DNA of 64,000 nt from Bacillus sp. HMF5848 (GCF_003944835.1 NZ_RWIV01000001.1:3647501-3711500), one strand, 5' to 3'; positions 13,256 to 22,217 are shown, counted from the first letter of the stretch. The notes: a model not told the origin generated them from the sequence alone. Translations and numbers: made by a program.

Positions 13256-14524
13256 TTAAAATTGTCTTCTCATATACGCTGCTGGTATACGTAAAGAATC
13301 ACGATATTTGGCAATCGTACGCCTAGAAACAGTTATATCATATCGGTTCTTTAACTCTTTAACAAGATTAGCGTCGGACATTGGCTTTTGTTTATTTTCT
13401 TTTTCGATCAGTTGTGTTAATAAATGTTTAACCTGCTGTGATGATACGTCGTCTCTAAGTCCTGGAACAGCGTTTGAGAAAAATTTTCTTAATTCTATAG
13501 TGCCAAATGGCGTTTGCACATACTTTCCTCTTACAGTTCTACTAATTGTAGACTCGTGGACTCCTAGTTTATTTGCAACCATACTCATTGTAAGAGGTTT
13601 TAACCTCTCAAATCCTTCATCAATAAAATAGGGCTGTTGCTGTAAAATTTCAAGCATAACCGAGACCATCATTTCATGTCGCTGTTGTAAACTGTACGTT
13701 AACCAACGATAGCGCTTTACACAAGTTGAAACAAATTGCCTCGTATGAGTATCCTCTACTTGTTTATATTGCTCGTATAGCTCTTTATTCAAAGTAATTC
13801 GGGGTGTTAGCATATCATTCAAAGTGACATGTAGACCATCTTCTGCTTTTTCAATATACAAGTCAGGTATAATATAAGGGGATGCCGTTTCAAATTGCAG
13901 ACCCGGCCTTGGATCTAACTTTTTAATGACATCATGAATATTTTGAATAACACTTAATTCAATGTTTAATCGCTTAGAAAGCTCATGCCATTGTTTTTTT
14001 ACATATAAGTCAAAATATGTTGTTAAAAGCTCCTTCAGCGTAGGAACTAACAATTGTTTTCTTTGTAGCTGCAGCATTAAGCACTCATTTAATGTTCTAG
14101 CTCCTACACCTGCTGGCTCAAAGCTTTGCAAAGTAACAATAGCCTTACCTAATTCCTCTTCATTAACTCGCAAACGCTTACATAATTGTTTTTCGCTTGT
14201 TCGTAAATATCCATCTCGGTCCAACTCTTCAATTAAATACTCCACGATCTCTTTACAGACGTCATTGATATGCAAGTCATATAGTTGTTGACGCAGTTCG
14301 TCATATAATGATTGTGGCTTCGTCACGTAAGACTCCCAGTTCGAAGATGTTTTCCGATTATATATTTTGTAATCCTTCACGTCCATTAGTGGGTTTTCCA
14401 AAGCCTGTTTTTTTAAAAATTCTTGAAGTTCACCAGCTGTATATTGCAAAATCTCTATTGCCTGGGTTAGCTCCTTCGTTAGCCGCATTGTTTGTGATTG
14501 TTGTTGTACAAGTCCAGCCTTCAA
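13256..14524 (-). CDS. sigL: RNA polymerase sigma-54 factor (SigL)
   Basis: Sigma-54 directs RNA polymerase to -24/-12 promoters activated by AAA+ enhancer-binding proteins; in B. subtilis it controls amino acid catabolism, levanase and cold-related genes. The 422-residue protein has the Gln-rich activator-interaction region I (QQQSQTMRLTKELTQAIEILQ), the core-binding domain, a helix-turn-helix (MVANKLGVHESTISRTVRGK) and the RpoN box RRTIAKYRD near the C terminus. It starts with TTG at 14524 behind GGGGGTGG. No sigma-54 activator is encoded in this window. Confidence 0.96.
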   Translation of the reverse strand: MKAGLVQQQSQTMRLTKELTQAIEILQYTAGELQEFLKKQALENPLMDVKDYKIYNRKTSSNWESYVTKPQSLYDELRQQLYDLHINDVCKEIVEYLIEELDRDGYLRTSEKQLCKRLRVNEEELGKAIVTLQSFEPAGVGARTLNECLMLQLQRKQLLVPTLKELLTTYFDLYVKKQWHELSKRLNIELSVIQNIHDVIKKLDPRPGLQFETASPYIIPDLYIEKAEDGLHVTLNDMLTPRITLNKELYEQYKQVEDTHTRQFVSTCVKRYRWLTYSLQQRHEMMVSVMLEILQQQPYFIDEGFERLKPLTMSMVANKLGVHESTISRTVRGKYVQTPFGTIELRKFFSNAVPGLRDDVSSQQVKHLLTQLIEKENKQKPMSDANLVKELKNRYDITVSRRTIAKYRDSLRIPAAYMRRQF

Positions 14525-14758
14525 GCCACCACCCCCTATTAGAGTTCTATCTTATCTTTTATTTTACTACATAGGGCATTGCTTTGGGGGAAGAAAAAAT
14601 AAACAGTACTCACCATAATCGATAAGTCCTGTCATCTACTACATAAATTAATTGACTAAGCACTATTCCCGTATTTAAATGAAGTTTTTAAGATTTTACA
14701 CAGCTTATTTTTGAGTCAACTAAAAACTGCGAAGAAACAGCCAACGGTATCCATCTTT

Positions 14759-16192
14759 CTAGTTTAGAAATGATTTTGCCAATTCCACTGCTTTGTCTTT
14801 ATTATAGTTATTGTAAATACCTGCCCTTAGCCTTACAGGGTCTCCGAAGAAAAATCTTTCATATAATACTTGTCGACCTCCAAAAGCACTCATACAAGCA
14901 TCCCATGCTAATCTAAAAATCTTTGTTCGCTCATGTGCATTACAGGAAGCTCCTTGTAAGTACTGTTCTAAATGAGGAGTAATATCTGATGAGAAGTTTT
15001 CTTCAGTAGGAATTGATATTAACCCACTAGCGCCTAACATTTGAAGTATCTCTATGCATCGAGGATATAGCTGTGAAAAGGTAGTTACGGCAACTAACAG
15101 AGGATTGGCATCTGGTATCATTGTTCCTCTATTATCCTGCCTTGCTGAAAGCTCTGAGCTAATGAGAAGTGCTTTTAATGTCTCTAACCCTGAAATGATT
15201 TCACAAAGTTTGTCTTGCACATGTTGATATCCACTAATATTAATCGATTCTATAATTAATTGCGCAGCTCCTAAAATAAATTCTATTTTTATAACTTGCC
15301 TTGCTACTGTTTGATGAAGTAAAAAAGTTGTTATATGTGTTTCCTGTTGAAAACTATATGCTATGCTGTAGTCCTTATATAAAAATACACGTTCCCAAGG
15401 TACGAGGACATTATCAAAAACAACAATAGCATCCATCTCTTCAAAACGTGATCCTAAAGGATGATCAAAGTTTGAAGAACGGTAAGCAAACGATTCACGA
15501 CAAATAAATTTTAAGTTTTTCGTATTACTCGGTATAGAAAAGGCAAACAAGTACGCTTCCTCAATATTATTACCTCCTACAGGTAACACAAGTAATTCGT
15601 CTGTGATACCACCTTGTGTGACTAATAGTCTTGCTCCTTTAATAATAAGACCTTCTTCTGTCTCCTTTACAACACGTGCTGATATAGGTACATCGTTATC
15701 TTCGTAATATAGTAGAGATCGATTCACCTGGGGTGTCACAAAAGTGTGTGCTAGTGTTAAATCATTTTCTCTCACATGCTCGTAAAACTTTTTTAAGTTG
15801 TCCCCTCTACAGTGTGTATCCTGAAATACATCTGCTGCGGCGGCTAAAGCCATTATCCCTGTATTCATGTAATCTGGTGAACGTCCTAACATTCCCGCTG
15901 ATGTTTTGGCCCATTTCTGGGTTGTTAATCTTCTTTTTTCTAAATCCTCTTTAGATGTAGGACGCAAATAAGAGCTACCCACTCTATCGCCCGTTAACGG
16001 AGATGTATATGTCATTAATTCAATGTTCTCTTTACTAACCTGTAAATCAAACAATTTTGCTTTGCTTTGAATAACCCCTTTAAAAGCTGAGTGCTCACAA
16101 ATATCCCCTGTTATTTGCGTTCCATCAAACCATATTTCTGATTGCAGCTTCTTCAACCTTTCTAAAAAGGCTGCTCCATCTTTAGCTGGCAC
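14759..16192 (-). CDS. 4-hydroxyphenylacetate 3-monooxygenase family flavin hydroxylase (HpaB/YoaI-like)
   Basis: Two-component FADH2-dependent monooxygenase, large oxygenase component, which ortho-hydroxylates phenols such as 4-hydroxyphenylacetate. The GTG at 16192 follows AGGTGG and gives 477 residues, close to B. subtilis YoaI; the open frame upstream encodes a hydrophobic extension without ribosome site. Family motifs: SPLTGDRVGSSYLRP, the flavin/substrate segment WAKTSAGMLGRSPDYMNTG, VLVPWERVF and the C-terminal RLAWDACMSAFGGRQVLYERFFFGDP. The flavin reductase partner HpaC and a catechol-degradation pathway are absent nearby, so it stands alone and its true substrate is uncertain. Confidence 0.88.
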   Translation of the reverse strand: MPAKDGAAFLERLKKLQSEIWFDGTQITGDICEHSAFKGVIQSKAKLFDLQVSKENIELMTYTSPLTGDRVGSSYLRPTSKEDLEKRRLTTQKWAKTSAGMLGRSPDYMNTGIMALAAAADVFQDTHCRGDNLKKFYEHVRENDLTLAHTFVTPQVNRSLLYYEDNDVPISARVVKETEEGLIIKGARLLVTQGGITDELLVLPVGGNNIEEAYLFAFSIPSNTKNLKFICRESFAYRSSNFDHPLGSRFEEMDAIVVFDNVLVPWERVFLYKDYSIAYSFQQETHITTFLLHQTVARQVIKIEFILGAAQLIIESINISGYQHVQDKLCEIISGLETLKALLISSELSARQDNRGTMIPDANPLLVAVTTFSQLYPRCIEILQMLGASGLISIPTEENFSSDITPHLEQYLQGASCNAHERTKIFRLAWDACMSAFGGRQVLYERFFFGDPVRLRAGIYNNYNKDKAVELAKSFLN

Positions 16193-16355
16193 ATTATCCC
16201 ACCTCTCGAAAAACAAAACATACCAAATTTTATGTAGGTACAAGCTAAATAGTTTAGGTATGTATGAAAAACAGGCGAATAACCACAATGTGATGGAGAG
16301 GGGGGACAGGCTTGACTTTTATTTATGTATGTCAAAATATTTGTTAAAAGGGGCT

Positions 16356-16467
16356 GGGCTGTCCAAAAGCAAAGTGCTAGGCACCCATACTACAATATAT
16401 AAAGTAGACGAATTGTCGGTTTTGCATATTGCATTAGAATGAAAGCCAGGCACTTGTTAGACAGCCC
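16356..16467. repeat. Small element with imperfect inverted ends (GGGCTGTC...GACAGCCC)
   Basis: The left arm (16356-16384) contains GGGCTGTCC and GTGCTAGGCAC; the right arm (16445-16467) is its approximate reverse complement with GCCAGGCACTTG and GACAGCCC. About 60 AT-rich bases lie between. The GTGCCTGGCAC-like core resembles dispersed intergenic palindromes of Firmicutes. It sits upstream of the HpaB gene and downstream of the small gene 16485-16772, with no coding potential. Confidence 0.55.
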
Positions 16468-16484
16468 CATTAATAAAAAAAACC

Positions 16485-16772
16485 TTACTTGTCATTATTG
16501 CGTTTATTATTAGGTGTTAGCTCTTTCGAGAATTCAGTCAGTCCAGCAAGATTAACTCTTCTACCGATATCTCCAACATTAAAATTATTTTTTACTTTTT
16601 CAAGTGGACGGTTCACATTTTTATTTTTCCCTAAACCAACTAAAGCTGCACTTACTCCCAATCCTATTATGGAGCCTAACATCCATCCTCTACCATTTCT
16701 TCTTTTTTTACGAAACATGTTAAACGAGTTTCTTCCTCCCATTTTAAACAGTGAAGACATCATGTTATTCAT
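16485..16772 (-). CDS. Small membrane protein of unknown function
   Basis: A 95-residue basic protein with ATG behind AAGGTGGG. The N-terminal third is rich in Met, Asn, Arg and Lys (FRKKRRNGRGW); one hydrophobic Gly-rich helix follows (about residues 31-48, MLGSIIGLGVSAALVGLG), then a polar Asn/Lys-rich tail. I do not recognise the family. The ribosome site, composition and helix support a real gene. It is flanked by the inverted-repeat element and a divergent small gene. Confidence 0.65.
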   Translation of the reverse strand: MNNMMSSLFKMGGRNSFNMFRKKRRNGRGWMLGSIIGLGVSAALVGLGKNKNVNRPLEKVKNNFNVGDIGRRVNLAGLTEFSKELTPNNKRNNDK

Positions 16773-17036
16773 TTTTAACCCACCTTACTTTATTTTAGAA
16801 AGTACTATAAACCTTTACTTTCGGAATATAATTTTTGCTTAACATCAACTATCTATCCTTTCAATATTTTGGTTACGCGCAAATTTGAGGTTAATTTTTT
16901 AGTCATTAAATCGGATTTTACATTGGAATTTACATTGCAATAAAATTCCTTTCAAATAAAAAATATCCATAAATAAAACCTATTTATTAGGCTACTATAA
17001 AGGTGTAATTTTACACTATACGAAGGAGTGATTAAT

Positions 17037-17258
17037 GTGCCACAACAGCAAATTGATGTGAACCAACTTAGTCAAGCAAAAGGAAGTATTGCTTTAACGA
17101 AAGAACTATTAACACAAGCAATTGAGAAAGCGACATCTGACCAAGCAATGGCTCAAGAAGCTATTAAACAGGCGGCAACAGAAATTGCACAAGCTCAAAC
17201 AGCTGTAAGTCAAGTTCAAAGCGCTCTGATGACACAGCAAAGCCAACAATCTGATTAA
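17037..17258 (+). CDS. Small Ala/Gln-rich coiled-coil protein, unknown function
   Basis: A 73-residue soluble protein beginning MPQQQIDVNQLSQAKGS at a GTG 8 nt after GAAGGAG; the in-frame GTG at 17028 overlaps the ribosome site and is not used. About 45% of residues are Ala, Gln or Ser, with heptad-like spacing over residues 15-68, so it should form a long helix or coiled coil. It has no Cys or Trp. I know no function; short sporulation or surface-associated Ala/Gln-rich proteins look similar. It is one of few plus-strand genes here. Confidence 0.7.
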   Translation: MPQQQIDVNQLSQAKGSIALTKELLTQAIEKATSDQAMAQEAIKQAATEIAQAQTAVSQVQSALMTQQSQQSD

Positions 17259-17262
17259 AAGT

Positions 17263-17568
17263 AGAAAAGCGCAAGGCGCCCGTCTAACGGCGACAAGCAC
17301 AAGACAAGCGCCGGCGGAAGTCCTGACTTTCAGAGGCGATTGGCTTGTGACCGAGGGAAAATTGATTTGTATTTTTCCCTCGAGCCGTTCGCGCCTGAAG
17401 CTAGACACTAGTCTAGGTAAAAAGTTTATACTTTCCTATACGTTAAGAAAAGCTCAAGCGCCTTGCTCAGCTCGACCAACTTAAGACGTAGCCCGCAAAA
17501 AGGGTCTTCCCTCCGGAGAGAGGACAGCTCAAGACCTCAAGGGGCTAGGCGCTGAAGTTAGACACTAA
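17263..17568. repeat. Two tandem diverged copies of an intergenic repeat
   Basis: Copy A (about 17263-17440) opens with AGAAAAGCGCAAGGCGCC and closes with CGCCTGAAGCTAGACACTA; copy B (about 17447-17610) opens AGAAAAGCTCAAGCGCC and closes GGCGCTGAAGTTAGACACTA. Both are followed by a matching AT-rich tail containing TTATACTT and ACGTTAA. Each copy is GC-rich and can fold end to end. I recognise the opening and closing blocks from dispersed Bacillus intergenic repeats. Copy A also contains TTTTCCCTCGAGCC opposite GACCGAGGGAAAA. No coding potential is seen. The rest of the gap to 17831 shows nothing I can name. Confidence 0.65.
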
Positions 17569-17831
17569 TTTATGTTAAGAAAGCTTATACTTATTTTAAC
17601 GTTAACCAATCCTGCGACTTACTTGGTTGAATGATTTTCTGTAATACGTGCGTGGACTCGTACATCTTTTTACAATCATGACAGACTAAACGGCCTTAGC
17701 CCTATAGTATATAGAGTTAAAGCCGCATAATCGAACACTCACTGTCTACTTGACAAGGAGTCGTTTATTTAGTTAAACATGCCATGTGATTTAAATTCCC
17801 CACAGTAATCAGTGTCTATATCCGGAACGTA

Positions 17832-18833
17832 TTACCGAAGTGACAATCGTTTTTTCATTGTAGGTATGAAAAGTACAAGTAAGATTGAGCTTAGTAAGAA
17901 CGCTAATAGCGTGGACATCCAAAAGCCAACCGGCTGATTTCCCCCATTAAATATATTAATGTACGATTGAAATGCCCAGTAATTCGGAAACGGATAGTAC
18001 AGTATTTGAAAGCGCTCCGGTGTAAAGATGGATGCAATGGGTACCCCTACAAATACGAGCATTTCAAATTTGACTACCGCAATCGCAGAAATTAAATTAT
18101 CTGCAAATGCTCCAATCACAAACCCTAAGATCATACCTATTCCTGTCGTTGCAATAAGACTAACAAGAACTTCCCAATAATTCACCCCGCCTTTTACGAG
18201 TATAAAGCTAGCAATCACACCTAGTACTACACTGAAAACCAAGCATAGTAATGTATGGGCCCATAAAAACTCACTTGTTTTCAATGGTGTTAACGATAAT
18301 GCTCGCACTGCTTTTGTTTCTTTTTCATGAACCATATTAAATCCTATAATGTATCCACCTATTAAAATAGATGTTAATAAAAGCAGGCCCCCAGATACTT
18401 CTATTAAGCTAGAGTTTGTTTTTTCAAGGCTTACAAATTCATAATTTGCCTGAGGTTGGTCAGAAACAATCATACTTAACAACGTTTCCGCAATATCACC
18501 TGCGTCTTTGCCTTCATTCCCCTCCAGCAGTATCACATACTCTCCATTTTCTTGCACAATCCCTGCTAAATCATCAGGACGTTCTACTCTCGCTAAGACT
18601 TCCTCTCGACCTTCATACAATTCCACATTTGCATACTGTTGAAGTCCTTCGACAATTACTTGATCCACATTATCTGCTACTGCTACTGTAAGCTTCATGT
18701 TTTGTACGTTAGGAATGAAAAATCCCATGATGAACGCTAGTAATATAGGAAACAGTGTGCCATATATAATAATATTGTCCCGAAGAGCATTCGTAATATC
18801 CTTACGCATAAAAAACATAATTCGTCGTATCAT
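17832..18833 (-). CDS. ABC-2 type transporter permease (second permease)
   Basis: Membrane subunit of an exporter, 333 residues. One helix near the N terminus (about residues 23-42) is followed by an extracellular domain (about 45-160) and five C-terminal helices, the ABC2_membrane layout of antibiotic/lipid exporters. Its start lies 2 nt after the preceding permease stop, so translation is coupled; GAGGG stands upstream. The two permeases are only distantly alike and probably form a heterodimer. The substrate is unknown. Confidence 0.85.
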   Translation of the reverse strand: MIRRIMFFMRKDITNALRDNIIIYGTLFPILLAFIMGFFIPNVQNMKLTVAVADNVDQVIVEGLQQYANVELYEGREEVLARVERPDDLAGIVQENGEYVILLEGNEGKDAGDIAETLLSMIVSDQPQANYEFVSLEKTNSSLIEVSGGLLLLTSILIGGYIIGFNMVHEKETKAVRALSLTPLKTSEFLWAHTLLCLVFSVVLGVIASFILVKGGVNYWEVLVSLIATTGIGMILGFVIGAFADNLISAIAVVKFEMLVFVGVPIASIFTPERFQILYYPFPNYWAFQSYINIFNGGNQPVGFWMSTLLAFLLSSILLVLFIPTMKKRLSLR

Positions 18834-18835
18834 TA

Positions 18836-19870
18836 CTAGCGTCCCTCCTTCATAAGCTTATGCTGAACGGCCCAATAAGCTAGCGCAAAACAGACGATGC
18901 TTTCCACCAGCAATGTTATGTGCAATCCCATTAAGCTTTTCCCCGTTGAAAATAGTGCTTCTCTTAATCCGAACAGTACGTCATATGACGGCAGCCACGT
19001 AAGCCATACTGGAGCAAATGATGGGCTTAAATAGCTTGCAACTGGAAACCCTAACACCGCCATTATAAACACTCCTACAAATAGAAATTCTTGTAGATTT
19101 TTAAAGAACACACTAACAAGTAAGCCTAACATGGTAATGAAAAAGCAAGCCAAGCTAATAATCGTTATTAAAAATATATAGTTTGCTTCAAAGCCAATTG
19201 TCGTCGCTACAAGAAGTACCCCGTACACAAGTCCAAGCGCTACGTTTACCACTGCTTTAGACATGATATAGTCGATCGTTCTACCAGGACTTACACGATA
19301 TGCACGTACGCTTCCTTCTTCTTTTTCCTGAAACACCATAACCGAAATTAATAAAAAACCTAACATAACAGCCTCTGTCATCACCATAATAGGTACAATA
19401 TTTTTGTTAAATGCTATTGGCTCAGCTTGTGGACGAATATATGAAATCGTACTATTTGATTCGCGCTCGTAGCCACGAATTGTATCAAATGTATTCTCCA
19501 CAGTCGCAGCAAGTAAATTTAAAATCTCCTGCGACTCTGTACCTTGATGTACGATTTTAACAGTCGGTGCATCCAATGTTCCCTCTACATATATACCGAG
19601 GCTGTTGTCATTTTTATAAACAGCCGTTTCAAGCTCTTCATAAGACGAGTAAAACCTCTTATCCTCGACACCTTCTTCTCGTAAAAAAGATTCTAAAGCA
19701 CGCCCCTCTGTTTGATCAGCGATATACTCGGTTGGCGTGAGTTTGACTTCTTTCGGGATAGCAAAATTTATAAATCCCGCAAACAGGACAACTAACACAA
19801 GGATAACGAGATGAAAGTAATTCCGAAACGCAACTGTAAAATCTTGTTTAAGTAGATTACTAAAACGCAT
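18836..19870 (-). CDS. ABC-2 type transporter permease (first permease)
   Basis: Membrane subunit of 344 residues with one N-terminal helix (about 18-38), a large external domain and a cluster of five to six helices from about residue 175 on. EKEEGSVRAYRVSP in the first cytoplasmic loop corresponds to the coupling helix of ABC-2 permeases. The ATG directly follows the TAG of the ATPase gene. Together with the ATPase and the second permease it makes a complete exporter under the paired-palindrome promoter at 20.75-20.84 kb. Confidence 0.85.
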   Translation of the reverse strand: MRFSNLLKQDFTVAFRNYFHLVILVLVVLFAGFINFAIPKEVKLTPTEYIADQTEGRALESFLREEGVEDKRFYSSYEELETAVYKNDNSLGIYVEGTLDAPTVKIVHQGTESQEILNLLAATVENTFDTIRGYERESNSTISYIRPQAEPIAFNKNIVPIMVMTEAVMLGFLLISVMVFQEKEEGSVRAYRVSPGRTIDYIMSKAVVNVALGLVYGVLLVATTIGFEANYIFLITIISLACFFITMLGLLVSVFFKNLQEFLFVGVFIMAVLGFPVASYLSPSFAPVWLTWLPSYDVLFGLREALFSTGKSLMGLHITLLVESIVCFALAYWAVQHKLMKEGR

Positions 19871-20725
19871 CTACGCCAACCCCCTACCTGTTAGTTTTAT
19901 AAAGATTTGCTCTAGTGTTGCTTCTTGCGAATGAACTGTTTGGAGTCTTTTACTATCTACAAGCTCAACAAACTTTCGCTTATCTTCTTGTTTATCTAAA
20001 AATAACACTTCCGACTGAACGTTAGTCCCTTGACGATATTCAACCTTAACTGATTTATCTCCATACTGAAGCTTAAGGTTTCTTGGTGAATCCATGGCTA
20101 CAATTTTGCCATCGTTAATAAATGCCACTCTATCACATAGCTCATCCGCTACTGTCATATTATGAGTTGTTAAAAATATCGTACAACCTTGTTGCTTTTT
20201 CTGTAACACGATTTCTTTTACAATGCTGGCAGTATTAGGATCCAATCCGGATGTAGGTTCATCTAAAAAAAGAATCTCTGGTCTATTAATAAGAGCTCTT
20301 GCTAAAACAAGACGTTGCTTCATTCCTTTTGAATATTCTGCGGCTTTCTTATTAGCAGAGTCCTTCAGCTTAAGAAGCTCTAATAGTCTCATCGGATCCT
20401 CGGTTTCGACATCGAATAATCCGGCGTAATATTTTAAGTTCTCATAACCAGTTAATTTTGTATACAAGTTAGGGTGCTCAAACGAGACACCCACTTTATT
20501 AAAAAAGCTTGATTTAACATCTTTAATAGAAACACCGTCGTAGCTTACTTCACCTTTTTGAAGCTTCAATAACCCCGTCATGATATTTTGCACTGTGCTT
20601 TTTCCTGCGCCACTTGGTCCAAGAAATCCAAATATCTCGCCTTTTTCGATTGAAAAATTTACATCCTGAACAAAGTACTGTCCTTTCTCATTGTAATCAT
20701 GATATAAATGCTTCACTTTTATCAT
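19871..20725 (-). CDS. ABC transporter ATP-binding protein
   Basis: Cytoplasmic ATPase of the exporter, 284 residues. Walker A GPSGAGKST (about residues 36-44), Q-loop near VSFEHPN (with Glu-His in place of the usual Gln), signature YSKGMKQR, Walker B ILFLDEPTSGLD and the switch His in LTTHNM are all visible. A C-terminal extension of about 60 residues resembles the DrrA/CcmA-type accessory region. GGGGG precedes the ATG. It is the first gene of the three-gene operon and so sets its expression. Confidence 0.93.
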   Translation of the reverse strand: MIKVKHLYHDYNEKGQYFVQDVNFSIEKGEIFGFLGPSGAGKSTVQNIMTGLLKLQKGEVSYDGVSIKDVKSSFFNKVGVSFEHPNLYTKLTGYENLKYYAGLFDVETEDPMRLLELLKLKDSANKKAAEYSKGMKQRLVLARALINRPEILFLDEPTSGLDPNTASIVKEIVLQKKQQGCTIFLTTHNMTVADELCDRVAFINDGKIVAMDSPRNLKLQYGDKSVKVEYRQGTNVQSEVLFLDKQEDKRKFVELVDSKRLQTVHSQEATLEQIFIKLTGRGLA

Positions 20726-20748
20726 AGTAACGTCCCCCTGTTTTAGTG

Positions 20749-20778
20749 TGACTATTTAGTCATATGACTCTTTAGTCA
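20749..20778. promoter_or_regulatory. Paired 14-bp operators upstream of the ABC operon
   Basis: TGACTATTTAGTCA (20749-20762) and TGACTCTTTAGTCA (20765-20778) have starts 16 bp apart, just downstream of the -10 box. The same pair, with the same 16-bp offset, stands before the operon containing the TetR regulator (23182-23211). The most economical reading is that this TetR protein represses both operons. Confidence 0.75.
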
Positions 20779-20779
20779 T

Positions 20780-20808
20780 AATTTATCATGTTAAACAAAC
20801 ACCGTCAA
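20780..20808 (-). promoter_or_regulatory. Promoter of the ABC exporter operon
   Basis: Minus strand -35 TTGACG (20803-20808), 17-nt spacer, -10 TAAATT (20780-20785). The paired operators begin two bases after the -10 and cover the likely start site, so a bound repressor would block transcription. Confidence 0.7.
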
Positions 20809-20827
20809 TATGTTTTGAACATTAAAA

Positions 20828-20841
20828 TGACTACAAAGTCA
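20828..20841. promoter_or_regulatory. Third copy of the 14-bp operator palindrome
   Basis: TGACTACAAAGTCA keeps the TGACT-N4-AGTCA arms. It lies about 50 bp upstream of the operator pair, upstream of the -35 box and between the ABC operon and the divergent membrane-protein gene at 20978, so it could act on either side. Confidence 0.55.
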
Positions 20842-20977
20842 CATGTACACCAATTGTTCACAAATTATTGGAAGGAGAATATTAGCCTCCTTTTTACAAA
20901 TACTAGAAATCAGAAATGTGTAGTTATAACGTTGCAAGGGCATAAACGCAAACAATTACATAAAGGATTGACACCAC

Positions 20978-21463
20978 ATGCTTAAAAAGAAAGCAACAAA
21001 AATCGAAGTGTTATTTTGGAGTATTGCCTTACCGGGATTTGGACAATTATTAAATGGAAAGCTTATAAAATCACTAGTTTTTATTTTTCTTGAAATCCTT
21101 GTTAACGTAAACAGCTCCTTTAATCTAGGTATTTTATTTAGTTTTAACGGAGAGATATTAAAAGCCATTGAAGTTATTGACTATCAATGGCTCATGTTTT
21201 ATCCGTGTTTATATTTATTTGCTATTTGGGATGCATATCGTGATGCTGCAGGTGATGAGCTTCCAGACTATTATTTTTTTCCTTTTGTCTTTGGAGCCTA
21301 CTTTGTTACGGTAGGATTGATTTACTCCAAAAGTTTTAAAATGTTCGGCTTTTTATTTGGACCAATTTTTTCACCAATGATATTTCTTATATTTGGATTA
21401 CTAGTAGGATTTATTATTCGTGCTGTTATACTTACCATAAAAAAGCAAAGACAAGTGATTTAA
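20978..21463 (+). CDS. Polytopic membrane protein of unknown function
   Basis: A 161-residue protein with about four to five hydrophobic helices. The N-terminal KKKATKIEVLFWSIALPGFGQLLNGK resembles the PGxGQLxNG motif of TM2/DUF5683-like small membrane proteins; a second helix pair contains LYLFAIWDAYRDA, typical of the same group. AAAGGA lies about 10 nt before the ATG and a strong terminator follows. It is divergent from the ABC exporter and could be under the same operators. Function is not known. Confidence 0.7.
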   Translation: MLKKKATKIEVLFWSIALPGFGQLLNGKLIKSLVFIFLEILVNVNSSFNLGILFSFNGEILKAIEVIDYQWLMFYPCLYLFAIWDAYRDAAGDELPDYYFFPFVFGAYFVTVGLIYSKSFKMFGFLFGPIFSPMIFLIFGLLVGFIIRAVILTIKKQRQVI

Positions 21464-21481
21464 CTCGACTGCATAAGAAAA

Positions 21482-21509
21482 ACCGGGCAAAAACGCCCGG
21501 TCCTTTTTT
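21482..21509 (+). terminator. Terminator of the plus-strand membrane-protein gene
   Basis: ACCGGGC, loop AAAAAC, GCCCGGT, then CCTTTTTT, 19 nt after the stop codon at 21463. The A-rich loop side gives little activity in the other direction. Confidence 0.9.
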
Positions 21510-21593
21510 GTCTAGCGAATACCGAAATCTTGTACTCTATCCCATAAACACCTTTATAATTGAACATACTGTCAGTTGCTGTGTAAATTTGTT

Positions 21594-22217
21594 TTAGTTT
21601 TTAATACCGTTTTCCAAAATACGTAGCATTTTCCGAATGGACTGCATAATATCCTCTACATATTTGTCTGAATCTGAGTTTTCATGAATATGGTGCTCTC
21701 CCAATGCTGTTATTCCATTTGTTATTAAAATAGCGACAATTTTGTAATCTATATCAGCTTTAATTTCGCCTTTCTCAGCTGCCTTTTTTAACAGCATTTC
21801 AAAAAACTCATACGACTTCGGTAGATTGTCACCTAATATTTGCTTTTTTAAGCCTATGTTTGGTTCTTTCATAAAATCATCACTAATTTTTGATAGTAAT
21901 GGATGATCCTTCGCAAACTGAATTCCGGCTAATGAGAGCTCTTCTACTATTTGAAAAAACGGATGTGTGTCAATGCTTTGTAAAGTTGCCGCTAAATATG
22001 TCATTTTCTTTTGCGCAGAATTTTCCATAATATAAACAAATAGATCCTTTTTATCCTGAAAATATTGATAAAAGCTTCCTTTTGCAATGCCTGCTTTTTC
22101 TACAATTCTCGAAATGCTCGCTTTATGATACGTATATTGTGCAAATTCTTCAATAGCTACTTGAAGTATATGCTCACGCTTTTCCGTAGCTAGGTTAAAA
22201 AATGTATCTTTCGGCAT
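21594..22217 (-). CDS. TetR family transcriptional regulator
   Basis: A 207-residue repressor. The N-terminal DNA-binding domain contains the typical ILQVAIEEFAQYTYHKASISRIVEKAGIAKGSFYQYFQDKKDLFVYIM pattern of TetR proteins (about residues 16-62; the quoted span is described, its key HTH residues being A40-G47). The C-terminal half is a helical ligand domain. It starts 24 nt... after the stop of the preceding toroid-like gene with GAGGG upstream, so both are one operon. Paired TGACY-N4-AGTCA palindromes stand before this operon and before the ABC exporter, the expected pattern for an autoregulated exporter repressor. The inducer is unknown. Confidence 0.9.
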   Translation of the reverse strand: MPKDTFFNLATEKREHILQVAIEEFAQYTYHKASISRIVEKAGIAKGSFYQYFQDKKDLFVYIMENSAQKKMTYLAATLQSIDTHPFFQIVEELSLAGIQFAKDHPLLSKISDDFMKEPNIGLKKQILGDNLPKSYEFFEMLLKKAAEKGEIKADIDYKIVAILITNGITALGEHHIHENSDSDKYVEDIMQSIRKMLRILENGIKN

